Assembly (NCBI GenBank): GCA_944320015.1
Contig: CALUFO010000008.1
Coordinates: forward strand, 62,001-126,000
Source: an uncultured Barnesiella sp.
GTDB lineage: Bacteria; Bacteroidota; Bacteroidia; Bacteroidales; Barnesiellaceae
Reading direction: 5' to 3'
Length of the DNA stretch: 64,000 nucleotides
A model generated the notes under the pieces. That model saw nothing but the letters and a program-made list of their open reading frames with translations, searched no databases and had not been told where the DNA came from. The translations under genes and the position numbers were made by a program. This document shows positions 24,993 to 33,372 of this stretch, in pieces; position 1 is the stretch's first letter, and each line of letters opens with the position of its first letter.

Positions 24993-27215
24993 CTATCGGA
25001 TTGAAAGTTTTGTCGTGAAATGAGTGTTTTCGCCGGTAATCCGCACGAAATAGATTCCGGCCGGAATCCCGTTCAAATCGAGTTGGCATTGCTCGCCGGC
25101 CGTTACATCGCCTATATATCGGGAACTGATTATATTTCCGTTCAAGGAGTAAATCGAGGCGGTGATATTGTGGTCGTTGTCGGGCAACAAGAATTGGCAA
25201 CACCCCGAAGCCGGGTTGGGATACACCATCGGTCGGGTGGGGGCGCCGGTCTCGTCGATACCCGAGATTTCAAAACAGTAGAGCAATCCGTTGTAAGCGT
25301 CGATTTTACCGTATCCCCATTGGTTGCTGCCGGTCTCGGCAATGCTGCCCGTATAGCTGTCGGTCTTTGCCGTTTGGGCAAATACCTCGCGCACCATTTC
25401 GGGAGTGAGGTCGGGGCGGGCTTGTAACCATGTAGCTAAAATCCCGGTGACAACAGGGGTAGCCATCGAGGTGCCCTCCATCGATCCGAAATAATAGTTG
25501 ACGGTATTTACATTTTCTTGTTTCACTACATAGTAGTAATCTTCGCCGTTCCGGTTGCTGCTCGTCGAACTGTTGAGCGACGATACAATCATCGATCCGG
25601 GTGCGGTAATATCGGGTTTCATGCGGCCGTCGGCCGTGGGCCCGAGGCTCGAAAACGATGCCAACTGGTCGACTGTTTGGTAAGAATCGTTGTACATGGA
25701 GCTGTTCTTATGCTCGATATGATTGCAACTGGTGTAGGCACCCACGGTAATGATTCGTTTTCCCGTACCGCCTATCTCGCCCATGCTCGATTGGTTGTCG
25801 CCGTTTGTAAACTCGCTGTTCCCGAAATTCGACAGCCACGACATATAGGCATCGGTCCAAGCATTTATGGTGGTTTCTTCGGGACCTGTCACTTCGAATC
25901 CTACATAATAACTGCTGCTACCCAACGAGGCAATGTTTATGTCGATAGTGATATTCCCTTTTCGGTTATAGGGGTCGGTAGCGGCCGATATGTCGATGGT
26001 TCCGTCGACGCCTGTCGGATCAGTGATATGTTCGCTTGTGCCGGCTGTGGTCGATACCGCCTCGGAAACATACACCTCTCGTTTGTTGCGAATGTCGTAA
26101 ACGATAACTTTGGCCGATAGCGGTTTGTCGGCATCACCCCAAATATCGACGGTGCTGGTCATGTTGCCGTACAAGTACCAACTGGGCGTGAACTCGACTA
26201 ACGATTTCATGGTCGTATCGTCGGGCGTCAATGTTTTTTTCGCGTGCATATTGTATTCGGCTTCGTTGCCCGAAGCTCCTACCAACAAACGGCCTGAACC
26301 TTGCAAATTGTCGCAAATGCGGTCGAATGTCGAGGAGCCGTCGTGAGGCCCGATGTGATACCCGAGGCTCATGTTTACCACGCAGGGTTTTCCTACCGAT
26401 TCGGCGTAGTCGTAGATATATTTCAGTCCGTCGGTAATGCTGGTGTTGCTGGTGCTGTTATCGTGTTCGTTATAGCTGACGAATACCAAATCGGCATCGG
26501 GGGCGATACCGTAGTAATCGTTGCCTTTATAAGCTCCGGCGGCAATACCTGCCACATGGGTGGCGTGGCTGGCGGCGTAATCTTGTTTGGCGGCAATGAT
26601 CTCTTCGGGGGTGGTATACTCCCGGCCGTAATAAAAGCCATCGGGCAGGGTCCCCGACGTGTTTTGGTTCCACACCCGTTTTACCCGTAAGTTTTGGCGT
26701 TCGGAGTCGTAGAAATTGATGTGGTTGTATTGGAAACCTCCGTCGATAATCCCCACGATAACATCTTTCCCGGTATAAGCCTGCGACAGGCCGGTACCGG
26801 CGTGCAGGGCATCGGCATTACTGAAATCGGCGCTGCGCACGTTGTTCATGCGGGTACGCACCGGACGCCCTATTTCCACATACTGAACTGAGGGCAGTTG
26901 CGAGACGGTTTCCAGTTTGTCGGCGGGAATGCGAACGGAGAGTATCGTGCCGTATTGTGCGTTGATGACGACTTGGTTTTCGTCGAGACCTTCGAGGTCG
27001 TTCTCGTCATTCAAGTGTAAAAAGGCCGAGACGATCGATTGCCCTTCGTGCTGGGAAACGGCGTATCTCGATTTGAGCTTTGTTTGTTGTGCGGGTGTCG
27101 ACGATTTGTAATTGAGCAAAAAGTTTTGGGTCGATGGCGACATTTTTACCTCTGCGTGTAGGGGGAGCAGGAGGAGTGCGGCCAATAAACAGAAAGTAAG
27201 TAATAATTTTTTCAT
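24993..27215 (-). CDS. Secreted subtilisin-like (S8) protease with type IX sorting tail
   Basis: 740 residues: signal peptide to about 21, a propeptide-like region (about 25-122), and an S8 catalytic domain with D158 (IIDGGFQ), H217 in HATHVAG (the usual HGTHVAG Gly is Ala) and S583 in GTSMATP. An inserted beta domain (about 330-455) splits the catalytic domain. The last 85 residues (PMVYPNPASG ... GIYFVRITGE ... TKLSIR) are a type A T9SS sorting domain, so the enzyme should be secreted and surface-attached or released. The start codon overlaps the stop of the upstream lipoprotein gene (ATGA). Confidence 0.93.
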   Translation of the reverse strand: MKKLLLTFCLLAALLLLPLHAEVKMSPSTQNFLLNYKSSTPAQQTKLKSRYAVSQHEGQSIVSAFLHLNDENDLEGLDENQVVINAQYGTILSVRIPADKLETVSQLPSVQYVEIGRPVRTRMNNVRSADFSNADALHAGTGLSQAYTGKDVIVGIIDGGFQYNHINFYDSERQNLRVKRVWNQNTSGTLPDGFYYGREYTTPEEIIAAKQDYAASHATHVAGIAAGAYKGNDYYGIAPDADLVFVSYNEHDNSTSNTSITDGLKYIYDYAESVGKPCVVNMSLGYHIGPHDGSSTFDRICDNLQGSGRLLVGASGNEAEYNMHAKKTLTPDDTTMKSLVEFTPSWYLYGNMTSTVDIWGDADKPLSAKVIVYDIRNKREVYVSEAVSTTAGTSEHITDPTGVDGTIDISAATDPYNRKGNITIDINIASLGSSSYYVGFEVTGPEETTINAWTDAYMSWLSNFGNSEFTNGDNQSSMGEIGGTGKRIITVGAYTSCNHIEHKNSSMYNDSYQTVDQLASFSSLGPTADGRMKPDITAPGSMIVSSLNSSTSSNRNGEDYYYVVKQENVNTVNYYFGSMEGTSMATPVVTGILATWLQARPDLTPEMVREVFAQTAKTDSYTGSIAETGSNQWGYGKIDAYNGLLYCFEISGIDETGAPTRPMVYPNPASGCCQFLLPDNDHNITASIYSLNGNIISSRYIGDVTAGEQCQLDLNGIPAGIYFVRITGENTHFTTKLSIR

Positions 27216-27691
27216 CGTTTGAGGTTATTTTGGGGGGAAGATTGTCGGTTCTGTACGGGTGAAGCCGTTTCGATATAGCGAATCCCCGGCAAAGCGATCA
27301 AGCTGGGAAGGTTTTTCAAGGATATGGCGAAACTGTATATCGAGTCGTTGTATCGGGTGTTGTACCCTCCTATTGCCGAAAGGTTTTCGGGGTTGAATCC
27401 TTCGTCGGTATGCAGGTAACCGCTCAACAGGTATTCACCGTTTTTCTCCCGTAAGTAGAATCTTTTTATGAGCAATTCGCTGGGAGTGTACTGGTCGGTC
27501 GATTTGCCTTGTTGGCGCAAGTCGGCTCTCCAAGCCTCCCAAAACATGCGGAACGAAGCCGATACGTTTATCCCCTCGGGCAAGAAGTCGGCGACCATCT
27601 CGGCCGTGGGGGTGTGGGTCGGCACACTTTTGTTAGTGTGGCAAGCCGTGAAGGCGAGAACCGCCAGCAAGGTGCATAGGTATTTCCACAT
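27212..27691 (-). CDS. Lipoprotein resembling the downstream protease's propeptide
   Basis: 159 residues from the chosen ATG: MWKYLCTLLAVLAFTAC gives a clean lipobox (Cys17); an upstream in-frame ATG at 27739 would bury it. Residues about 85-145 can be aligned by eye with residues 58-122 of the coupled S8 protease: SGYLH/SAFLH, then LPGIRYIE/LPSVQYVE and PVQNR/PVRTR at the same spacing. That region of the protease is its propeptide. The gene therefore looks like a free, membrane-anchored propeptide, which could chaperone or inhibit the protease (inference). No acidic export signal follows the Cys, so it may stay periplasmic. Translationally coupled (four-base overlap). Confidence 0.85.
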   Translation of the reverse strand: MWKYLCTLLAVLAFTACHTNKSVPTHTPTAEMVADFLPEGINVSASFRMFWEAWRADLRQQGKSTDQYTPSELLIKRFYLREKNGEYLLSGYLHTDEGFNPENLSAIGGYNTRYNDSIYSFAISLKNLPSLIALPGIRYIETASPVQNRQSSPQNNLKR

Positions 27692-27806
27692 GGTTATAAA
27701 AACATTTGTTAAGCATACAAATGTACAAAAAAATCGCATATAATATTTGTTTGGGAGGGATATTTTATGAAAAGTCTTTCTTTTGGGTATCCGTGTCGAC
27801 GGTTTG

Positions 27807-28922
27807 TCACAGGGATAGACGAGCCTCTAAGATATCGTTTAACTGTCCTTCCGAGGGATTGTTGGCAATAATTTTCCCGTCGGGAGCGATGAGGATAAGA
27901 TAGGGAATGCCTTGTATGGCATAGCTCGATATGACCGACGAGTCCCAGCCGGTTAAGTCGCCGAGTTGCGGCCATGCGATTTGGTTTTCCCGAATATATT
28001 CGAGCCATTCGCTCCGATTCGTATCGAAAGAGATGCCTATGATAGAAAAGGCTTTTTTACCATATTGTTCATATAGTTGTTTTAGGAAGGGCGTCTGTTT
28101 CTGGCAGGGCGGACACCACGAGGCCCAAAAGTCGAGCAAGATATATTTCCCGTGCCCGATGAAATCCGATAACGAAGCGTCATGTCCTTCGGGAGTTTGC
28201 AGGAACAGGTCGATGTAGGGCATGCCGGGCTCGACGTTTTTCATGTGTTGGAGCATGCGGGAGGTCTTTGTGATGGCCGGATTGTTCTTGAAAACGGGAT
28301 CGGCTCGGGCAATCAATTCCCGTTGTTCCTCGGGAGAGAACAGGAAACTGTTTTGTAGAAACAGATAGACCGAGGTCACATTGTCGGTATTGGCCAAGAT
28401 ATAATCTCGGGTGAGCGTCTCGAGTCCTTTTTGTTCTTTTTCGAAACACCTTTTCCATGTGTAGAACGCTGTGTCGGACAGTTGTCCCGACAGGTATTCC
28501 TTCAAATATCGGGTGGTCATCTCTTGTATGCGGGTGTCGTATGAGCGGCATTGCGACTCATATTTTTGCAACCGGTCGTTCAGCGGAGTGCCGGATATGC
28601 GGGAGACCGAGTCGAGAGTCACATAGATGCGACCTTTCTCCAAAGCGAGCAGGAGAGGCGGAAATTGCGATTGGCGGTTGTCCGATGGAACTAATATCGC
28701 CATAGCGGGGGAGTGCTGCACTCCTTTGAAAAAGAATGTGCCGTTGTTTATTGTGGCGCTATCGACGATTTCAAATTGCTCGTCGGTTTGTTTTTGGAGG
28801 AATATGGTTTGACCTTCGGGAATGCTTTCGGTTTTCCCTATAATTTCATACTCTCCGTCGCAGTTTGTGAAGGCTGTCGCCATGATTATTGTGAAGGCCT
28901 CTATTAATCGTCCTTTTCTCAT
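27807..28922 (-). CDS. TlpA-like thioredoxin lipoprotein with N-terminal DUF4369-like domain
   Basis: 371 residues. A short leader ends in AFTNC (probable lipobox). Residues about 25-110 form a DUF4369-like beta domain (GTFFFKGVQHSPAMAILV); a helical linker follows; residues about 235-371 are an AhpC/TSA-TlpA thioredoxin fold with LLDFWASWCPPCQKQTPFL (active-site CPPC) and the cis-proline motif IQGIPYLILI. Such proteins reduce periplasmic disulfides in Bacteroidetes. Single gene, 115 bases upstream of the protease pair's first start on the same strand side; not clearly one operon. Confidence 0.9.
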   Translation of the reverse strand: MRKGRLIEAFTIIMATAFTNCDGEYEIIGKTESIPEGQTIFLQKQTDEQFEIVDSATINNGTFFFKGVQHSPAMAILVPSDNRQSQFPPLLLALEKGRIYVTLDSVSRISGTPLNDRLQKYESQCRSYDTRIQEMTTRYLKEYLSGQLSDTAFYTWKRCFEKEQKGLETLTRDYILANTDNVTSVYLFLQNSFLFSPEEQRELIARADPVFKNNPAITKTSRMLQHMKNVEPGMPYIDLFLQTPEGHDASLSDFIGHGKYILLDFWASWCPPCQKQTPFLKQLYEQYGKKAFSIIGISFDTNRSEWLEYIRENQIAWPQLGDLTGWDSSVISSYAIQGIPYLILIAPDGKIIANNPSEGQLNDILEARLSL

Positions 28923-29084
28923 AGTCGTTCTGTTTTTATATGATTTAAACAGAAGTTAACCGACAAGGTTTAGGCAAAATCGAGGATTAACAATTGGCCG
29001 GAGGGTGATGCCGGGGAAGAGAATATAGGAACGCATGCTGTCCGGTGCGGACAGAGAGCCGGAGGAAAAGACATGGAAGGGTGG

Positions 29085-29348
29085 TTACCGAAACCGCTTG
29101 AAAATGCGGAATAGCCGCGAGATGAGTCGGTATCCCCATATGGCGCTTTCGAATACGGTGAAGCTGTTGAGTAGGTTGTTCCCAACGTATTTCGAGACCG
29201 ATTTCACGTTTGAGAACGGCTCGACAATTTGCCGGTATGCCTCATTGACCTGTTTTTGCTGCTCGGCAATGGCTGCTTTGAGCGCTTGCTTGCGTGTTGC
29301 GATTTCTTCGAGCGTGAGTCCTTGCCGATGAGTTGGTTGTGCATTCAT
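29085..29348 (-). CDS. Small helical protein of the YtxH/holin-X cluster
   Basis: 87 residues: an N-terminal helix rich in Glu, Gln and Ala (LEEIATRKQALKAAIAEQQK) and a C-terminal more hydrophobic, basic helix (SAIWGYRLISRLFRIFKRF). I do not recognise a named family. It begins one base after the holin-X-like gene and so is the third gene of that unit; it may bind the inner membrane through the amphipathic C terminus. Downstream, 29038-29054 is a seven-base hairpin with a three-base loop. Confidence 0.7.
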   Translation of the reverse strand: MNAQPTHRQGLTLEEIATRKQALKAAIAEQQKQVNEAYRQIVEPFSNVKSVSKYVGNNLLNSFTVFESAIWGYRLISRLFRIFKRFR

Positions 29349-29349
29349 T

Positions 29350-29709
29350 TCATGGAAGGTTTTTGTCGTCGTCCAAAAGTATTTTGGAAATAAAACGGGT
29401 TATGGGAATGAGAATGAATCTCTTTTTGAACAGGACTACAAGACCTATGAGCAATAGGAATACGGCGCCTACAAGAGTATAGCTCCATACGATGCCCACG
29501 AGAGGTTCCAGTAGATAGACCAAAGCGAAAGAGAGATAGATGCCGGCTCCGACCGAGAGTACCAAAATAATGATAAAGAGTACCGACATGCCGAGTATGA
29601 CCGATATTTTCTCGGTAGCGGTCAGTTTGGCATAATCGATTTGTAGGGCGAGATACTTTTTCCCTTCTTCGAAGAGCCTTCGGAATGCGTTGTTTTGAGC
29701 GTCGAGCAT
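29350..29709 (-). CDS. Holin-X-like (phage holin family) membrane protein
   Basis: 119 residues with two closely spaced transmembrane helices (about 33-60 and 65-92) between an N-terminal helical segment LFEEGKKYLALQIDYAKLTATEKI and a basic C terminus. This matches the 'putative holin-X' family that accompanies YtxH proteins in many bacterial genomes. No phage gene is nearby, so the holin label is historical; an envelope-stress or membrane-remodelling role is more likely (inference). Confidence 0.82.
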   Translation of the reverse strand: MLDAQNNAFRRLFEEGKKYLALQIDYAKLTATEKISVILGMSVLFIIILVLSVGAGIYLSFALVYLLEPLVGIVWSYTLVGAVFLLLIGLVVLFKKRFILIPITRFISKILLDDDKNLP

Positions 29710-29737
29710 AATTGTGTGTTTAGAGGAGAAACATAGC

Positions 29738-29783
29738 GATGAGAGTATCGAAGATACCGGCGGTATTCTTCGATATCCTCATC
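29738..29783. other. Long imperfect palindrome between two genes
   Basis: Arms GATGAG..TATCGAAG.TACCG and CGGTA..CTTCGATA..CTCATC pair with two small internal bulges in the 95-base gap between the YtxH gene and the holin-X gene. No T tract follows, so it may be a processing or stability hairpin rather than a terminator. Confidence 0.5.
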
Positions 29784-29804
29784 TTTTCTGTGGAGGGGAA
29801 GCGG

Positions 29805-30008
29805 TTACTTCCCGCCTTTTACCTCTTCGGCAATTTGGTCGACAAGCTGTTCCATCTCTTCTTTTTTCAGGTGGATACCCTTGTCGTGTAACAATTTACA
29901 AATGCGCGCTCTCGTATCGGCTCCTTTTTCGGGGGCAAACAGAATCCCTGCGACTGCACCCACGGCGGCTCCGCCGAGGAATGCGAATAATAGATTCAAA
30001 TTTTTCAT
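29805..30008 (-). CDS. YtxH-domain protein
   Basis: 67 residues starting MKNLNLLFAFLGGAAVGAVAGILFAPEKG: one N-terminal glycine-rich transmembrane helix followed by the GILFAPEKGADTR signature of YtxH-like general stress proteins and a charged helix. The long frame running upstream of this ATG is out-of-gene sequence; MKN at 30008 is the only start that gives the helix at the N terminus. First gene of a three-gene unit with the holin-X and 87-residue genes. Confidence 0.85.
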   Translation of the reverse strand: MKNLNLLFAFLGGAAVGAVAGILFAPEKGADTRARICKLLHDKGIHLKKEEMEQLVDQIAEEVKGGK

Positions 30009-30201
30009 AATCCTTTTGTATTTAATGGAGTTATACAAAGATAACAAAATTGTCGGAATATTGTTAGTTTGAGCCGAAAAGATTTTGGGTAGTAAGCATT
30101 GTCCGTCTAAAAAACGCCACCCGGTCGAATGGAGCATGGGCGCTGCCGAGAGTTTTGTAGCGTGCCAGTATGGGCTAAATGGAGGATTTGAGGCAATTTT
30201 T

Positions 30202-30232
30202 TTTGATTGTACTGCCCGAAGTAGTATCTTTG
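30202..30232 (+). promoter_or_regulatory. Promoter of ugd
   Basis: TTTG at 30202-30205 and TATCTTTG at 30225-30232 with a 19-base spacer, an ideal Bacteroidetes promoter, giving a leader of about 75 bases. Confidence 0.75.
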
Positions 30233-30314
30233 CTTCGCATTGCGCAGATAGACGACCGGCGGTTGTGATTGTTGGGTCTTTCTTATAAAAAATGTTTTTT
30301 GCAAAAGATAATAT

Positions 30315-31634
30315 ATGAAAATCGTAGTAGTAGGTACCGGATATGTGGGACTGGTCACAGGGACTTGTTTTGCCGAGATAGGAGTCGATGTGGTATGCGT
30401 GGATATCGATGCGGAGAAAATAGCCCGTATCGAGCGAGGCGATATACCCATTTATGAGCCGGGGCTCGATGAGATGGTCGTCCGCAATATGAAAGCCGGG
30501 CGATTGCGTTTCTCTACCGATTTGTCGGCTTGTCTCGACGGTGTGGAAATAGTGTTCAGCGCAGTGGGAACGCCTCCCGATGAGGACGGTTCGGCCGACT
30601 TGCGCTATGTCCTCGATGTCGCTCATAACGTAGGACGCTATATGACCGACTATCTGGTCGTAGTGACAAAGAGTACGGTACCTGTGGGTACAGCCCGAAA
30701 GGTGAAAGCTGCTATACAAAGCGAGTTGGATAAACGTGGCGTCGATATTGAGTTCGATGTGGCTTCTAACCCCGAGTTCTTGAAAGAGGGCAATGCCATA
30801 GCCGACTTTATGCGTCCCGACCGTGTGGTTGTAGGAGTGGACAGCAAGCGTGCCGAGGCTTTGATGCAGAAGTTGTATAAGCCTTTTATGGTCAACAAGT
30901 ATCGCATTATCATTACCGATATACCTTCGGCCGAGATGACCAAGTATGCCGCCAATGCCATGCTGGCGACCCGCATTAGTTTCATGAACGAAATCGCATT
31001 GTTGTGCGACGAGGTGGGGGCTAACGTGAATGCGGTGCGCAAGGGCATCGGAGCCGATGACCGCATTGGCAGCCGGTTTTTATATGCGGGTTGCGGTTAT
31101 GGCGGTTCTTGTTTCCCGAAAGATGTGAAAGCCTTGATCAAGACCGCCGAGGAGAATCATTGCGACATGCAGATTTTGAAAGCTGTCGAACGAGTGAACG
31201 AGTCGCAGAAAGAGTTGCTTTATCGCCGGTTGTCGCATTATTTCGAAGGAAATCTCTCGGGAAAAACAATTGCCGTGTGGGGCCTTTCGTTCAAGCCCGA
31301 GACCGACGATATGCGCGAGGCTCCCTCGCTGGTGTTGATCGACAAATTGTGCGGAGCCGGAGCTCGTGTGAAAGTGTATGACCCGGTAGCCATGTCGGAG
31401 TGCCGGCGACGGATAGGCGATAAGGTAGAGTATGCCCGCAATATTTACGAAGCGGTAGCCGATGTCGACGCCCTCTTGATCGTGACCGAATGGAAAGAGT
31501 TCCGTATGCCCGATTGGGCTGCCGTGCTCCGCGTGATGAAATCGCCGGTAATATTCGATGGCCGCAACATCTACGACCCGGACGAGATGAAGGAGCTGGG
31601 ATTTGTATATCATAGCATAGGCCGTCCCTCTTGA
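30315..31634 (+). CDS. ugd: UDP-glucose 6-dehydrogenase
   Basis: Oxidises UDP-glucose to UDP-glucuronate with two NAD, supplying uronic acid for capsule or LPS. The 439-residue protein has GTGYVGLVTGTCFAE (NAD site), SKSTVPVGTA-type segment (KSTVPVGTARKV), the central dimerisation helix, and the active-site Cys in CGYGGSCFPKD. C-terminal UDP-binding domain has WGLSFKPETDDMREAP. Usual length. Stand-alone gene with its own promoter and terminator; no glycan cluster around it. Confidence 0.95.
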   Translation: MKIVVVGTGYVGLVTGTCFAEIGVDVVCVDIDAEKIARIERGDIPIYEPGLDEMVVRNMKAGRLRFSTDLSACLDGVEIVFSAVGTPPDEDGSADLRYVLDVAHNVGRYMTDYLVVVTKSTVPVGTARKVKAAIQSELDKRGVDIEFDVASNPEFLKEGNAIADFMRPDRVVVGVDSKRAEALMQKLYKPFMVNKYRIIITDIPSAEMTKYAANAMLATRISFMNEIALLCDEVGANVNAVRKGIGADDRIGSRFLYAGCGYGGSCFPKDVKALIKTAEENHCDMQILKAVERVNESQKELLYRRLSHYFEGNLSGKTIAVWGLSFKPETDDMREAPSLVLIDKLCGAGARVKVYDPVAMSECRRRIGDKVEYARNIYEAVADVDALLIVTEWKEFRMPDWAAVLRVMKSPVIFDGRNIYDPDEMKELGFVYHSIGRPS

Positions 31635-31672
31635 TTCATGGGGAACTGCCATAACGGAAATCGACATAAAAG

Positions 31673-31717
31673 AAAGACAGGTATGCGTCACTATTTCGGA
31701 CGGATACCTGTCTTTTT
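31673..31717 (+). terminator. Terminator of ugd
   Basis: AAAGACAGGTAT / ATACCTGTCTTT stem followed by TT, 38 bases after the ugd stop. The region 31718-31932 after it holds no gene or structure I recognise. Confidence 0.8.
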
Positions 31718-31932
31718 ATGGGGAAAGGGCTCGAAAGAAAACCCCATCTGTCTGCAATGGCTGCTCCTCCTTTTACCGTTGCGTTCATCGGAGCTTTTCA
31801 CGAGCGCCCTTTCTGGATATAATAACAGAAGAGTCCTGTTTTGGTTCGGTGAGTAGAAAAAAATTTCTTCTCTTAATTTATTTTCTTTTGGAAAAGAGAG
31901 CGGAGCCGAGGATATTATTACGGATTAGACCG

Positions 31933-31940
31933 TATCTTTG
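31933..31940 (+). promoter_or_regulatory. -7 box of the DUF4923 gene
   Basis: TATCTTTG 45 bases upstream of the ATG; -33 region not obvious. Confidence 0.6.
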
Positions 31941-31985
31941 CAATGGAAAACAATCGATTAATAAATAATATTAAGGAGTTTTGTT

Positions 31986-32603
31986 ATGAAAAGATGGTTA
32001 TTGATCTTATTAGGATTAAGTGCGTTTACAAGTGTCGCCAAGGCTCAGTTTTCATTGGGCGACTTGTTAAATTCTTCGACGGTAAACAAAGTGGTAAGCA
32101 CGATTACGGGAAATGAAACCTCGCTTACAGTGGCCGATTTGGCCGGGACATGGACCTATTCGTCTCCGGCGTGTAAGTTTGAGAGCGACGATCTTTTGAA
32201 GTCGGCCGGTGGTGAGGTCGTAGCCTCTCAGCTTAAAGACAAATTGGCTACATACTACGAGAAAGCCGGTATTACCCCGTCGCGGGTCTCTTTCTCCTTT
32301 GCCGATTCCACCGTGGTGATGACTTATGGCAGCGCCAAGTTGAACGGTTATGTGACCAAGAACGAGGAGAGCGGCAAGTTCAAGATGACTTTCACACTGG
32401 TTGGCGGCCATATTCCGGTCATGGAGACCGATCCCGAAATTACCAAGAACGGCAACACGATGGAGATACTTTTCGATGTGGAAAAGTTGGTCAACGTGAT
32501 GATTTCAATTGCTTCGAAAACACAAAGCTCGACGTTGCAAACTATCGGTAATCTGCTCTCGGAATACGACGGAGTATTGATGGGATTCGAGTTGACTAAA
32601 TAG
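31986..32603 (+). CDS. DUF4923 family secreted protein
   Basis: 205 residues with signal peptide MKRWLLILLGLSAFTSVAKAQ, then GDLLNSSTVNKVVSTITG and LAGTWTYSSPACKFESDDLL, the hallmark of the DUF4923 family (a lipocalin-like small beta barrel in structure predictions of relatives). Probably periplasmic. It is followed 156 bases later by a small outer-membrane barrel gene with its own -7 box, so the two are probably separate units. Function unknown. Confidence 0.85.
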   Translation: MKRWLLILLGLSAFTSVAKAQFSLGDLLNSSTVNKVVSTITGNETSLTVADLAGTWTYSSPACKFESDDLLKSAGGEVVASQLKDKLATYYEKAGITPSRVSFSFADSTVVMTYGSAKLNGYVTKNEESGKFKMTFTLVGGHIPVMETDPEITKNGNTMEILFDVEKLVNVMISIASKTQSSTLQTIGNLLSEYDGVLMGFELTK

Positions 32604-32721
32604 CTCCAAGTGGTTATCGGAGGGCGATGAAAGGAATGGTTCCTCTCTTTCTTTTGCGGGTTTATAGGTAAAAAGGACAATAAAAAAGAGAAATAGGTGA
32701 ACAATCTATGGCTTGAATGAT

Positions 32722-32729
32722 TATATTTG
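32722..32729 (+). promoter_or_regulatory. -7 box of the small barrel gene
   Basis: TATATTTG 30 bases before the ATG at 32760. Confidence 0.55.
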
Positions 32730-32759
32730 CTATATGTTTTAAACTAAAAATAAGGAAAA

Positions 32760-33254
32760 ATGAAAAAATTAGTTTTAACCTTAGCGCTTGTGTTTGGCAT
32801 GTTGACAGCCAACGCACAATTTTTTGTAGGAGGGCAATTGGATTTGCTGCACAATGACAATGTAGATCAAACGACGTTTACAATCGCCCCGGAATTTGGT
32901 TATGCCTTTAACGACGCATGGACAGTTGCCGGTATGATCGGTTATACCCACGATGGCGGCAATTCGTTTTATATTGCGCCATATGCCCGTTGGAACTTTT
33001 GGAACCAAGGAATTGTAGGCCTGCTGGTAGATGGCGGCTTCGGTATTTCGGTTGGTAAAGAAAAACACATGGATACCGAGACGGGTTTTGAAATAGGTTT
33101 CAAGCCGGGTGTGTCGTTCAAAGTGACCGACAATTTCTCATTGGTAGCCCATGTGGGATTTGTGGGATACCGCACCAAATATCTCGGAAACAGTACATCG
33201 GGGCTGTCGCTCACCGGTAACGACTTGGGTGTGAGTCTGTATTATTGCTTCTGA
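32760..33254 (+). CDS. Small outer-membrane beta-barrel protein
   Basis: 164 residues: signal peptide MKKLVLTLALVFGMLTANAQ, then eight alternating strands (for example FTIAPEFGYAFND, WTVAGMIGYTHDG, FYIAPYARWNFW, GVSFKVTDNFSLVAHVGFVGY) ending in LGVSLYYCF. This is an OmpX/OmpA-barrel-like eight-strand protein of the beta-brl family common in Bacteroidales. The penultimate Cys is unusual for a terminal strand. A strong terminator follows. Confidence 0.85.
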   Translation: MKKLVLTLALVFGMLTANAQFFVGGQLDLLHNDNVDQTTFTIAPEFGYAFNDAWTVAGMIGYTHDGGNSFYIAPYARWNFWNQGIVGLLVDGGFGISVGKEKHMDTETGFEIGFKPGVSFKVTDNFSLVAHVGFVGYRTKYLGNSTSGLSLTGNDLGVSLYYCF

Positions 33255-33276
33255 TATGAATTGAAATTTATAACGG

Positions 33277-33306
33277 AACTGTCCGACCTGTGTCGGGCAG
33301 TTTTTT
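33277..33306 (+). terminator. Terminator of the small barrel gene
   Basis: AACTGTCCGAC / GTCGGGCAGTT with a four-base loop and a following T run. Confidence 0.85.
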
Positions 33307-33320
33307 ATTGTCATAAAGAA

Positions 33321-33352
33321 CAAATCCCTCTGTCGGAGAACAGAGGGATTTG
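33321..33352. terminator. Terminator hairpin downstream of valS
   Basis: CAAATCCCTCTGT / ACAGAGGGATTTG, a perfect 13-base stem, 20 bases past the valS stop and after the opposing barrel gene's terminator. Confidence 0.65.
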
Positions 33353-33372
33353 TTGTAAGGTATGCGTTGTGC

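Noticed and set aside
29350..29709. Prophage remnant because of the holin-like gene
   Set aside because: Only holin-X and YtxH genes are present; no capsid, lysin, integrase or attachment site is seen.
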